Below, piece by piece: positions 44,704 to 55,730 of a DNA stretch of 64,000 nucleotides. A model generated the notes under the pieces. The model had not been told where the DNA came from. It made no database searches and saw nothing but the letters and a program-made list of their open reading frames with translations. Source of the stretch: Uranotaenia lowii (Eukaryota > Arthropoda > Insecta > Diptera > Culicidae); NCBI RefSeq assembly GCF_029784155.1, contig NC_073693.1, positions 135,397,988 to 135,461,987 on the forward strand, written 5' to 3'. A program made the translations under genes and the position numbers. Numbering within the stretch: position 1 is the stretch's first letter; every line of letters begins with the position of its first letter.

Positions 44704-44877
44704 TAGCACATTTTCACTCTCTCCGAGCACCGGTTTCTTTCTTTTTAACTTAAACATTCTAATTCTCTCTAAAAAATTGTAACAAATTACCACAAATTCA
44801 ATCATTGGCAGCAAAATTTGTTTGATCATTGACGATGATTCTCCGTTTATCTCAGTCTCCTGCTTAAAACTATCGTA

Positions 44878-45730
44878 GGGGAACATGTCCTATTACGCGC
44901 CACCTAAGCGAATCGCAGATTTTCTATGCATTCCACGTACAAATTGTGTTAAAAATGGGTGCAATCGTTGAAGAAAATTATTTTCTACAAATGCCTATGA
45001 TTTTTTATTACTCAAATTGCTATAGTTGCTTCAAAAACTTGATTTTTGAAAACCTTATTCAAAGCCACAGAACAAAACTGTGTTGCAAATACGCGCCGCC
45101 GTGTATTCAATACGCGCCTAGCAGCCGAACACACCCGAGAGCAGCCGAAGACCGAAAACACACCAATACTTACAGACACTTTGAATGAGAATAAAATCAA
45201 AATGGACTAATCAAAATTTAAAAAAAATAAAAGTAGATTTTTTGGGCTGAATTAACGCTCAAAATAAGGTTTTAGACTATTTGTTCATTTTCAATGAAAA
45301 TTGGCCTTTTTGAAAAATTAATGCTATTTTCAGCCTACTACGATTGGCGCGTTATAACGAGCGCATGGGCCGTGATAAAACATACCCATAAAAAGCATAT
45401 CATAGCGAGTTCGGTATAATTTTTTAGCATTAAATCGTAGTTTAGATTCTCCTCTATCGATGTGTCAGAAAATATTGTCTTATTCGTTTTTCTCTGCTTG
45501 ATGACACCTTATTGAAAGTGTTTTAAAATTTAGATCGAAATGAAGAAAAACCTAAATTGTGAAATTATCACGACACAGGAGCATTTTAAGAAAAAAAAAT
45601 CATACTTGCCATGACCAATCACAGCATTTAGAACAAATTGGTAATATTTTGCAGGCTTAAAATGCTTCAGATTCTTCAAAACAAGAGTGGCGCGTATTAG
45701 CCACATGGGGCGTTATATGAACTTTTCCCC
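44878..45730. mobile_element. 853-bp MITE, second of a tandem pair
   Basis: Same length, ends and orientation as the copy at 43851, differing by scattered substitutions and small compensating indels. TA on both sides (44876-44877, 45731-45732). The two copies are separated by 174 bp of unrelated sequence. Confidence 0.8.
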
Positions 45731-45795
45731 TAACATGAGAAGATAACTGTAGTGACCGGACGTTCCTTTAACAGCCCTTTCGTTTTATCTCTTAA

Positions 45796-46954
45796 GAGCA
45801 CCTGCAACGGTTCTGGCGTAAATATTGGTTTTAAGTATACCAGTTTAAGCACAATTTGAAATTTTAGAATCGGCTAAAACACCTACTCCCCACCGGTGTA
45901 GGAGCAAATTTAAAACGGAAACACTTTCATTGCAGACACTCAATAATTGAGAAGGAAGAACCCATTTTATTAGAAAAATTGCATAAGTTTTGAGTTTCAC
46001 GGTTAATTGTTTTAAAATTAATTCTACGAATATTCTTTTTGACAGAACAATGATTTCAACTATTCTACCAGGATTACATTAATTTTAAAGCAAAAATGAC
46101 TACACAACGAGGAAAAAAGGTCAATTGAAACAATTCTTCAATTAATTCAATCAAATTGCTTTGAATCAATGTTATAAGGTTTTGTTAAAATGAAATGAAA
46201 AAGCAATTTTTTTATCAAGTTATTGCTGACATTGATATAGGAAATGAGAAATGTTTATCCCAAAGTCAAAGGAAATTTTCCTTTGATTTGTCGATATTTT
46301 TGTTTATCAAAAACTTGTTTCACTTTGTAAATTTATGTATGGATACAGAAAAATATGCTGCTATTGACGAAAACTCCGAGCAATCTATACGAAACTAAAA
46401 ATTTCTCAATATCTCAAATAAAACAAAAATTATAGAACAAACAATAAACATTTATTTTACCTCATCTAAAAAGTATTAAAATTTTCTTTTCGTTTATTTT
46501 TTTCAAATTTTAGAACGATGACTGAATTCACTAATTCGTCGAGCCCAAATGAAAAGCTTTTTATTAAATTATATTAAATCGAGAATAATGTGCTTATACT
46601 TGATATGGTTTTTATAAACATCTATTCTCAATTTATGTTACGTATAGGCTGGTTTAAGCGAAAAAAACATTCAAATAATATCTCAAAAAGAAACTTTTAT
46701 CACACTCAATGTTACCCAAACATGTGTGAAAAAAATCATTGTTGGCTAAAATTTTCTCACCGTGAACTAAATCGGTCTGTCGTATATTTTGAAATCCTGT
46801 TCCAAATTTGCATGAATTTGGAACAAAGGCGTATAACTGTTGGGAATTTTGAAATCGAAAACTGTGCTAAAACAGCGATTTACGCCACCGGTGCCAGCCG
46901 GACTGTTTTAGCGTGGTCGAAAACCGTGTTTTGCACCTACCGTTGGGACAGCCC
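45796..46954. mobile_element. Harbinger-like element, copy 2 (1159 bp)
   Basis: GAGCACCTGCAACGGTTC start and CCGTTGGGACAGCCC end as in 22345-24414. Flanking TAA duplication (45793-45795, 46955-46957). About 200 bp at the left and 310 bp at the right are shared with copy 1, while the centre differs. A 135-codon open frame at 46590-46997 overlaps the shared right end; its sequence shows no transposase motif. Confidence 0.8.
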
Positions 46955-46957
46955 TAA

Positions 46958-47566
46958 CACCGACTTTCTTTTTTCATACGTCGATCTACATAAATGAAAA
47001 CTCTTTACTCAACTGAAGAATCTTTCTACCTTTTCTGATTCCCTCGCGAGGACGAAATCACACACACGCACATTCAGTATACTGTGTCATTTTTGCTTGA
47101 TACTGACTGTGATCTTTTAACTATCGTTCACACCAGTACGAATGCATCCTACATCCGGATACACGTCCGTGCTTATCTGAAATTAGTCATCTGAGACATT
47201 TTACAATTCTGTCTCATTATAATTACTCCTGATCCCTACAATAACCATGAAGCATATTCTTACGTTGGTATTACGAACCATACAGAAATAATTTAAACAT
47301 ATTTATGCTCTAATAATTTTAATTCCACTTTACTAAGAGATGCCCTGATTTTCTCTGGACTTACAAAAGAATCTGTGTCATATTTTTAAAGGGTCTGAAA
47401 TTCCCTTTTTACTTTCCACTAAACGAAATTTGAAAGCTAGAAACCCGTACATCTTTTAGACCTGTCTTGTAGTTCCCGTAATTTTTCTCATAACTCCATG
47501 ACGACCAGCCTAATTGAACACGCGAACAGGAGGTTTACAATTTTTAATTGCCGATGGAGCTAACAC
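46958..47566. other. Unassigned sequence
   Basis: No recognised gene or repeat. A short CACACACGCAC run near 47060. Confidence 0.4.
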
Positions 47567-47570
47567 TATG

Positions 47571-48596
47571 GGTGGTATGAAAAAAACTTAGTAATTGCTT
47601 TTGCTAAACTGAATCGAGCAGTCGAGCAGTCGCTTAAAGCAATTGCTTCGGTTGTTATGAATAAAGTTTTTTTGACAGCTGTTTTCTCAGTCAGGAGCTT
47701 TTACTTTTAGAACAAGCTAGTTTGGTATGAATAAAGCTCAAATCTGAAGCAATTGCTCGACAAATCTCATAGCAATTGCTTTATTTTCTAAGCATGCTCG
47801 GTAGCAGACTTTTCCAATAAAAAATTCTTTAAAAACGTCATGAACTTATCAAATTAGCAATATTTCACTTCAAAACAATTCAAAAAGGTATTTTCAACAT
47901 GGATAAAGAAAATTCGAAGTGATAACCCAACTTTTTTCATATTCCATCATTCGTCTAAGATGACAGTAAACAAATCAATTAGTAAATATTTCAAATTAAA
48001 AAAAATCCGACTATAGTGGAAGAAGTCCCAATTGGCTCAAAGTAAGAAATAAATTGTAATAATTTAAAACATTATACAGATCTCTCATTTTTACATAATT
48101 TTTTATAATCCTAAGATTAAAAAAAAATCTAAATTAAAATGCGCGCCTATTGCCTATTTTTTTATACATCGGATTATCCCGATCCGAATACATGTGGGAG
48201 AACTTATGATAAATTTTAAACTTAGGCCATTTTTTGTTTGTCAATATTCGAATATGTATTCATTTTTCTTTAAACATCAACATACGAGCACGCATTAACA
48301 AAAAATTCCGGTCGTTCTTACACCCACCACCCGCTTCGTCGACTTCAAGGCACTTTAGCCGTACTTTTCAATTTTCTGATCGGCTTCTTTCATTTTACTT
48401 TAGAAAAATTCAGATTCTGCTGGTTGGATAGCTCTATTTTTCGAAGCAAAAGCTATGTTCTAAGACTTTAGTACACATCTGCTAAGCAAATGTTTATTCA
48501 TACCAAACTAAGCAAATGCTTTGGACTTTTGCTTTGATGGATTTCGAGCTAAGTAAAAGCTACCGAAGTAATTGCTAAACCTTATTCATACCACTA
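47571..48596. mobile_element. MITE with GTGGTATGA ends and AGCAATTGCTT motifs, ~1.0 kb
   Basis: Left GGTGGTATGAAAAAAACTTA and right (reverse strand) TAGTGGTATGAATAAGGTTT form an imperfect inverted repeat. TATG flanks both sides. The palindromic motif (A)AGCAATTGCT(T) recurs several times within about 200 bp of the left end and TAATTGCT/AGCAATTA at both ends. Interior AT-rich, no transposase. Confidence 0.7.
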
Positions 48597-48599
48597 TAT

Positions 48600-48975
48600 G
48601 TCAAAATTGTGCTTAAACGTGCATTGCGCCAATGATGACATAATTATCTTTATGACAAATGGCATGATGATGCACTATACCACTGTATACAAACATTCAA
48701 GCAAAACAATATTTTTGTCAGGGAAATTCATCCTAGAAAAAAGAAAATAAAAAAAAGTAAAGGGAAGTGAGCGTCGAACTCAAAACACCTGTCTTAAATC
48801 GTCTTGCCAGTTGCAGTATTTTTACATGTATTCTACCTGCGTCAGTTATTAAGAGGGTTACGGCCAAACAACAAAAACACACAGCGTTTGATTGATGGTT
48901 AAAGCTTATTATTGCCAAACCTTGTTCAAATACTATGCAAATTACATGCATATACTGGGATGTCATGATTGGTTT
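48600..48975 (-). repeat. Diverged relative of the tRNA-derived part of the CACCCA element
   Basis: Shares GTGCATTGCGCC/GTGCACTGTGCC, ATTCAAGCAAAACAA, CATCCYAGAAAMAAGAAAAT and, on the minus strand, GAGTTCGACGCTCAC (box B region) with 34090-34370. Starts directly after the preceding MITE. Confidence 0.6.
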
Positions 48976-49246
48976 AGATTCTCAACTGTGGGTGTAGGAG
49001 CCCAAAAATATGAACACATCAAAAATGCATCTGACGGCAGTATTCACCTTTCGTAAAAAATTTAAATTAATCTTTTTTTTTAGATTTGTCCTTTATATTA
49101 ATACTTTTGATGTTTATTTTGGAGCCTACATGCACAAATTTAGATTTTTTTTTTTACTTTTTGATAGGAACTTAATCCGTTACGGTAATTTATCCTCGAT
49201 AAACTTTGATTTGTTTCCAGCCAGACATACAACTTGAATTCAAAGT

Positions 49247-49268
49247 TTTATTTTGCAATAATTTTATT
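49247..49268 (-). terminator. Candidate poly(A) signals of the arrestin-domain gene
   Basis: Two AATAAA hexamers on the minus strand (49247-49252 and 49263-49268), about 290-310 nt downstream of the stop codon at 49558. Confidence 0.45.
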
Positions 49269-49557
49269 TTCACTTCTTATCTAGAATGGTTCGCTGACTA
49301 GGTAGTAATCGTATATTAAAACAAATCTCCGCTAGTCTTAAACTAATATTCGATAACTGCGTTGAAAGATTGCAGGTAGGGACAAGGAACACTCACGAGC
49401 CCTCTCTCGTTTATCGAAAACAAACACTGCCCGTTTCTTGGGACGAACACTATTCGTTCACACCTTTTTCTTTCTGCGATAAGAGGACAACAACAACAAG
49501 ACTTTTCACTTTTGGCGGTTGTCTACTCGATAAGCGCACATCGGCCCTCTCGGCCTG

Positions 49558-50866
49558 TCAGCAGTCTTGCGTTTCGGATGATTGTTGCCGTTGCGGTTGC
49601 TGTTCCTGTTGCTGGAGCTGGAACCGGTAAACCGGATAACGCGGGGTGAAAGGTTTCGCTCCCAGCGTTTGGCGTCCCTCGTCTTCGTCGTGAATGTTTA
49701 CCTCGACGCGGCTGAGCGATTCCTCGTAGCTGTGCGGAACTGCGGAAGATTGCATAGCCATATTAGATTAACAGAAAGAGATGAAGGTACTACGTTCACA
49801 TGATTTATGCTCGGCTCGGAATTCTATGCTCACTTTTCAACGATTGCAGGCTGCTACTCGATAGGAATTGGGTAGAGAGATTGGTTGCCGATGACGACCC
49901 TTGGCTTGCTTCGATGGCTGAGGATCGTTCCTGCGATTGGTTTAGTTTGGTCAGCGGGACCGTTCCTATGGTGATTGGAATTTTGAGCCGGGGACTCATG
50001 TACAGGCCAGGTACCTTGGCAATCACCTCGATAAAGTATTCGATTTGTATTATGGAAACAGATCGAGAGGGGGGCTCAGGTGGGATCAAAAGCCGCCTCT
50101 CGTAGCCAGCCGATCGGTTTCGATTCACTCCGCTGCATTGGTATTTGACAAGGGTGCAAAATACACTTTTGGTGTTGACTGTCGGCGATTGGCTTACGTA
50201 TTTCACTTGTCGTCTAAGCTTTATTTTAATCTCATTAATGTCCTTCTTGCTTTTATTGGCGACGTCGACCGTTACCAGAATCAGCTGGCCGGGAACGTAA
50301 CCAGTCATGGGAATAAATGCTGTCATAATCATCGGAGCCGATCTACATGGTCCGCAGCTGAATTGTTTCATGTTTTCCTGCACGGTGGCCACGTTCAGAG
50401 GAGGCGATACTTTGTTCAGATCCAGCTGGTTAACCACCGTAAAGGCGATCTTGTACGTCAGATCAAACTTCCACGGCCTTTCCAGTACAATCCGAATCGT
50501 GTATCGTATGAAACCGAAATCCCCCTCGAAGGATGTGGGACTGTTCTCTGGCAACTTGTAGGAAAATCGGAATCTGTGCACTCCCTCTCCGATTTCCACC
50601 TCCTGCAGCTCATCTTCCTCGGCTGCCCTGAGAAAAATTTGCTGGTAACTAGCATACTCCTCCCTTCCAGAACACACGACACTCTTCCCATTTCCTTTAC
50701 TTTCACTCCATTTCACACTAGCCGATCCTGTGATTTTCAAATACATACTCCTGACCTTCTTCGCCTTGGACAGGCTCAGCTCCACCTGGCCGGATACCGT
50801 TTGTCCGGCCAGATACACGCCATGATGGTTGTCATCGAATGTGATGTCACAAATTGGCGGAGCCAT
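49558..50866 (-). CDS. Arrestin-domain-containing protein (alpha-arrestin/ARRDC-like), two exons
   Basis: Exon 1 is 50866-49834, exon 2 is 49739-49558, with a 94-bp GT-AG intron (GAAAA|GTGAGC to CTTCCGCAG, phase 1). The product is about 404 residues. The arrestin N domain spans roughly residues 5-155: ICDITFDDNHHGVYLAGQTV, YLKITGSASVKWSE, GVHRFRFSYKLPENSPTSFE, YTIRIVLERPWKFDL. The arrestin C domain spans roughly 170-310: SAPMIMTAFIPMTGYVPGQL, NEIKIKLRRQV, YFIEVIAKVPGL. A Ser-rich linker follows, then exon 2 with PHSYEESLSRVEV and GAKPFTPRYPVYRFQ, a conserved ARRDC C-terminal pattern, ending in a Gln-rich tail. The usual PPxY is degraded to IPHSYEE. Alpha-arrestins act as membrane-protein trafficking and ubiquitin-ligase adaptors; that role is inferred from family. 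Without splicing the frame would end 9 codons past the donor. The 280-codon frame on the opposite strand is a shadow. Confidence 0.92.
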
Positions 50867-50871
50867 TCCAT
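50776..50871 (-). promoter_or_regulatory. Overlapping upstream ORF of the arrestin-domain gene
   Basis: An ATG 5 nt upstream of the main start, in context ACTATGG (A at -3, G at +4), opens a 31-residue frame. It ends with TGA at 50778-50776, inside the main coding region. The main ATG has G at -3 and G at +4. Such an arrangement could lower or tune translation. The sequence shows the overlap; regulation is inference. Confidence 0.6.
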
Positions 50872-50950
50872 AGTAGAATTCCGATAGCAGAAACTAGCAG
50901 CGTGTAAATTCGATACAACGATTCGATTCTCACTGAACTAACTATACCTG

Positions 50951-51012
50951 CTGATAACAAATTTCCGCGGAGCGTCCTTTCCGATTATAATCTGTACCAG
51001 TTTTGTTATCAG
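50951..51012 (-). promoter_or_regulatory. Inverted pair of GATA-type sites upstream of the arrestin-domain gene
   Basis: CTGATAACAAA (50951-50961) and its exact reverse complement TTTGTTATCAG (51002-51012), 40 bp apart, each a WGATAA GATA-factor core. They fall between the TATA box and the start codon. Confidence 0.5.
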
Positions 51013-51060
51013 TTGGCTTTTTTCTGTTGCTCCAGAGGTGTCTCTTGAAGAGGGGCCAGG

Positions 51061-51087
51061 AATGACTCATTCAACGTTCTATTTATA
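51061..51087 (-). promoter_or_regulatory. Core promoter candidate of the arrestin-domain gene
   Basis: Minus-strand TATAAATAG (51087-51079), then TGAGTCATT with an initiator-like TCATT (A at 51063) about 24 nt downstream. This would give a ~195-nt 5' untranslated region. TGAGTCA also matches an AP-1 site. Confidence 0.55.
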
Positions 51088-51248
51088 AGCTACTGAATGG
51101 TTGACAACACTCTAGAATTATATCATTCGGTTTCAACCAGGTATGTTGAGTCGAAGTTTCTGGACTGTTTCTGAATATTGGTTTCTTACAGTCGAAAACA
51201 CATTTTTGAAGACACCTTCAACATTTATTTATAGCATACGTCGACATA

Positions 51249-52483
51249 GAGTGTCCCATTATGTCTAAGCACGGTTTAAAATGAACAGTATAAATACTAT
51301 TTAGAGCAAATCCTTTTTTCTCTTTTATGTTCTCTATTGTATTCTTTTACAGTGAATCAATAAAAAATTCGACTCCAGTTAATCATAGGCCAGTGATTGA
51401 ATTTTTGATCGAAGATTTTTATACTTTTATACTTCAGCACAGATTGATTTACGATGATTTTGATCACTTTTTCCAGTCTTTTGCATAATTTTCGATGAAA
51501 TCTGCAGGCTTCACATGTTTTCGCAAATACGATTTGGAATGGGCCCAAAAAGTTTCAATCGGTCTCGATCGAGGATAATTTGGCGGATTCATTTCCTTCG
51601 GTATGATATGGACTTTTTTTAGATAGATAGCAAACCATCGTGTCCTCCGAGTAGTGAACTGATGCTAAATCCGGCCAAAACAGTTCTTGCGGATCATGGA
51701 GAGCAGGTGACGGTTCATTTCCTCTCGGACGTAAACAGCTGTATTCATTGTGTTAGTGGTCAAGAACGGCTCGGAAAGCGTGCTACATTCACATATAGCT
51801 TGCCAAATCATTGCATATTTACAGAATGTTTCGATAAAATTTGATGTCTCCGTCTCGTCAACACTTTGGTAATTCAAAAAAATGAAATACTGATCAGTCG
51901 GAAATGTTTTGTAATTAAACTTACAATAGGTTTCGTCGATGAGAACGCACACCCAGCACACGGCATCGACACAGCAGTCGATAATTTTATTTACGAGCTC
52001 TAGGTTTGACGGAAGCAGGTTGATTTTCTTCTTCTGCTTCATATATGTTTTTGACCCAATCTTACCTTGACACGATGAACGGTGCTGAGAGGAGATCCAC
52101 GTTTTTGGCCACAACATTGACTTTTCGGTCCAAAGATTTGTCCACCGGACCCGGTTTCCACACAGATTTTTTTTTGTCCTCGAAGATGCTCTCCTCTTCA
52201 TACTTTCGAATCGCGTTTCGGACCGCTCCAATACTTTCTTCTTCCATTTTCGCCGAATGACTAAGCGAGATGTTAGAGATAGTATACCTTTTGTGCACAA
52301 TATTTTTGGGCTTTTTCGAGAAAATGCTTCTCATTTTCACAAAAATTATGAAAACTGGAACTCACGATACATAGAGTTCAAGTTGAACTACAAACAACAA
52401 CAACACACAGCAGAAATCAGCTATTTGTCATCCAGAATGAACCAAGTGGTATCAAAAAAGTGCTTAGACATAATTGGACACCC
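51249..52483. mobile_element. Mariner-family element (DD37E type), 1235 bp
   Basis: Inverted ends GAGTGTCCCATTATGTCTAA and (reverse strand) GGGTGTCCAATTATGTCTAA, continuing to GCAC. TA target duplication on both sides (51247-51248, 52484-52485). Length, ends and encoded transposase fit the IS630-Tc1-mariner ITmD37E group known from mosquitoes. The transposase on the minus strand is frameshifted, so the copy is inactive. Confidence 0.9.
51357..52250 (-). pseudogene. DD37E mariner transposase, frameshifted
   Basis: The N-terminal helix-turn-helix region reads SIGAVRNAIRKYEEESIFED then KKKSVWKPGPVDKSLDRKV. Catalytic core: VCVLIDETYCKFNYKTFPTD (first Asp in LIDETY), KYAMIWQAICECSTLSEPF, then FWPDLASVHYSEDTM (second Asp) and MNPPNYPRSRPIETFWAHSK (Glu). 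Counting across the junction gives 37 residues between the last two acids, although a frameshift falls in that interval. At least three frame changes are needed. Ends near 51357. Confidence 0.85.
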
Positions 52484-52485
52484 TA

Positions 52486-53086
52486 TATTTATGTCATAGA
52501 AGGGAGTCACACTCATTTCCAATTCAAATTTTGTTTTCGATAGCTATAACTGTTTTAAATGATCTATTGAAAAAACAATCCCTTAAATGTATTTTTTTTT
52601 CACTCGTAGTAAGCAAGCTTCTATGAAAATCTTACCGCTGCCCATGGCTTTTATCAGTTTGGTGACAAACACACTGTACGTACCGTTAAGAAAATCCAAA
52701 CAAAATAACGTATGCAACTGTTTGCTATAAATTACGATAAGTGTTATAAGGGTTTTCGGTAGAAGCAAATTATTGGCAGCATGAACCTTCCCAGAAATGG
52801 ATTACGCCTGTGCACAGTGTGACAAAAAATCATTTGTTCGTGATTATTTTCACATCAGAATAATCGACACTCGAGCTACTTTAAAAGCTTCAGATGAACT
52901 CATTGGACAAACCTTATTGGTATTTCTGTGAAAATAACAAAGTTAGATGTCAAATGCCGAATACGAATACAGTGTGTTTGGTGAATATAGTAACGATATT
53001 TGTTGCATATCAACGAATTTATCTGTTACATTGTCAGTTCACAGGCAGTTCATTTAGAATTTGAACAGAGATATGACACTTCAAAC
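52486..53086. other. Unassigned sequence
   Basis: No element recognised. A single frame near 52798-52860 (+) reads DYACAQCDKKSFVRDYFHIR, like a decayed C2H2 zinc finger lacking its last His. Too short to call. Confidence 0.35.
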
Positions 53087-53100
53087 AAAATTCCGATCAT

Positions 53101-53723
53101 TATTTTTTATTTATATAGTATTCCATCTCACGACATAACTTGACGAACATAATTCCTAAAATTCACACCCCACGTTCGCCAGATCACGCTCCATTTGGTC
53201 TAACCACTTCGCTCGTTGCGCCCCCGCTCGTCTTGTTCCTACCGGATTCGTAGCGAACACCTGTTTTGCAGGACAGTCGTCCGGCATTCTCGCAACATGT
53301 CCCGCCCAGCGTATCCGGCCAGCTTTCACCACCTTCTGGATACTGGGTTCGCCGTAGAGTCGCGCGAGCTCGTGGTTCATCCTTCGCCTCCACACTCTGT
53401 TCTCCTGTACGCCGCCAAAGATGGTTCTTAACACTCGTCGCTCGAATACCCCGAGTGTACGCAGGTCCTCCTCGAGCAATATCCAAGTCTCGTGCCCGTT
53501 GAGAACAACCGGTCTAATGAGCGTCATATACAGGTTACACTTCGTGCGAGGGCTAAGGCTTCTCGACCGCAGTTGCTTGTGGAGTCCATAGTAGGCACGA
53601 CTTCCGCTGATAATTCGCCTCCGGATCTCACAGCTGGTGTCATTGTCTGCCGTCACCAGTAAGCCGAGATAGACAAAGTCTTCGACTATCTCCAGCTCTT
53701 CGCCGTCGATCGTGACCTTGTTA
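53101..53723 (-). mobile_element. RTE-like retrotransposon insertion, 5'-truncated (623 bp) with 14-bp target duplication
   Basis: Flanked by AAAATTCCGATCAT at 53087-53100 and 53724-53737. Encodes the protein end: KVTIDGEELEIVEDFVYLG, LRTLGVFERRVLRTIFGG and KAGRIRWAGHVARMPDD. A 35-bp deletion near 53165, relative to the copy at 59656, removes codons near the end and shifts the last residues. A-rich 3' tail at the left side. Typical target-primed insertion with 5' truncation. Confidence 0.88.
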
Positions 53724-53737
53724 AAAATTCCGATCAT

Positions 53738-54175
53738 ATATTTCTTTTAATTTTATTGGAGATATTTTTAACATTCGGTCCTACAAATGTATATTAAAAT
53801 TACAAGATGTTTCTAGATTCTATCATAAAATTGGATGGTTTTCAAATATTCTATCACTTAGGTCGCCATTTGGCTGTCGTCAGTTAGATAATTTTTTTTG
53901 GAAAATTAAGCCACCTACGTCGGTATTGCACGGCTACAAAATTTGACAAAAACTGCCCTGTAGAAATAACTAGCTTCTAATTTACCTGTTTTGCCCGATT
54001 GTATCGTCGACATTGCCTATTTTTCTTGAAAGTTGAGTGGCACTTTCCAACTTGAAAAGCATTTCATCAAAAACTACCTGGCTTCGTGTAATATGTTATG
54101 AAGTGAATCTATAGCGTGTAATTGGAAGTTTATATTTGGACGAACAATTCAAAATGTATAACATATTATATATAC
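53738..54175. other. Unassigned sequence
   Basis: No gene or repeat recognised. Confidence 0.4.
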
Positions 54176-55255
54176 ACTAGCTGACCCGGTGTGCTTTGCT
54201 ACGCCTCCCAAAAATAACTGAAATTTTTGAAAATTATTATAATTTCGTTTTTTTTGTAGGAATCATTTTCAATCAAAGTTTAACTTAATTCAAAAGCAAC
54301 CGCTTGAAATTGAGAGCTGCAACTGGAGTTTCAAAATGCACTACAAAGATAATTTAATCAAATTTTCTGAAACTTGATCTTTAAATCAGTTATCCAAGAT
54401 CTGGAATTTTTGCTCTGTTTTGAATGCTCCATTGTTTCTTTAATAATGCCAAAATGTACACAAGGGATGAATTATCCGCAAGGATAAATATCCTGGAAAA
54501 AAGAAAAGAAAAACCAAAATTTTTGTTTTACTGGTATGGAATCATCAACCTTTCCCCCTTTTAATGCAGAAAGCGCTCACGAACTACTTTTTTTTATAGG
54601 AATTTAACCCATTAAGGCCATTCTTCCTCGCACTCACGAACTCCTATAAATATATTTTTAGTATCTAAATAACGTCACATTTCGCTCCGTTTGTCTGATA
54701 ATTTTTCGAGAATAAAGGGAGGGTCTGAAATTACAACTTCTCTTACGTAATATCTATTGCTTGATAAGAACTCGATTTATGCCAAAAAAAATGTATGGAA
54801 GCCCTCCGTCCCCCTTCCCATTCGCAAGTGCTGGAAGGAGGTAGGGATCCCATTTGTTCACAATAAAAACTCTGCAATTTATTAAATCAGGTTCCATTGG
54901 TTTATAAGTTACTTAGCAATACAACAACATTTATATGGAACCCCCTTTGTGCCTCTCCTTTCCATACTGCAAAGCAACATTCATAAAAATATATCTCCTA
55001 CTCATAGAACTTCCCATGTAAAATTTGATTCTATCTTTTAATTACTTCCCCTGTTATACAAACAAAATTGTATTGGGGTCCTCTCCCCACTTCCTATGTA
55101 CTCCCTGGAAGACTGATGATGTTTCAAATAGTCATAGAACCATTTCTCGTCCCCAAATAATTTCCCATGTAATTGTTCGTTCTATTTGTTAGAGAAGTTC
55201 TTGTTTGATGCCAAACAATTGTATGTGAGCTCCCATCTTCCCTAACTTTATCCCC
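54176..55255 (+). mobile_element. Repeat family A, copy 2 (3'-truncated)
   Basis: Head CTAGCTGACCCGGTGTGC matches 5392. Several diverged ~145-bp units follow (blocks with TTCCCATGTAAAATTTG and TCCCCCTTCC). The CAGA tail is missing and sequence changes near 55255. Confidence 0.65.
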
Positions 55256-55728
55256 AATGCACAATGGTCCAAAAGGGCCTAAAGTGGAACTTCATTTTAG
55301 CTGCTAGGTGTCTTGACGGTTAGACCGTTTTCCATAACGTGAAAGTTTTAAAAATAAGGCACAGTCTACTATGATAAAAATAAAAACACAAACCTTTATG
55401 TTTGAAGAGATAGAGACAAAATTTATTCAACAAAGTTGTAGATATCATCAAAATATAAAACTTTGTTGAAATAATGAGAGCTATATCTCTATTCAGTACA
55501 GAGTTATAAAGCTTTTAGTTTAAAACATACTTTAAATTTGTTTTTTATACTTAACTTTTGTTAGTTTTGGATTTACATACAATGTTCACATCATTTATTG
55601 AGACACTTATTACAAACATTTTGCACTATATCTTAAGTCGATGCGACCTTTCCTTTCGAAGTTATAAATTGATTCAAGTACTTCAAACTCAGCCAGAAAT
55701 CACTTGTCACCGCTCGCCCGTTTTTTAG
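55256..55728. other. Unassigned repeat-like sequence
   Basis: Contains AACAAAGTTGTAGATATC and the inverted TATAAAACTTTGTTGAA, a small foldback near 55428-55473. No gene. Confidence 0.4.
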
Positions 55729-55730
55729 TA

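Noticed and set aside
50045..50887. 280-codon open frame on the plus strand
   Set aside because: It is antisense to the arrestin-domain exon, whose frame has clear domain motifs, splice sites and family length. The plus-strand translation resembles no family.
52798..52860. C2H2 zinc-finger exon
   Set aside because: Only one degenerate finger, missing the final His, no splice sites or neighbouring fingers.
53184..53502. Alternative-frame ORFs at 53 kb and 60 kb
   Set aside because: Shadows of the retroelement coding strand, which carries the recognised motifs.
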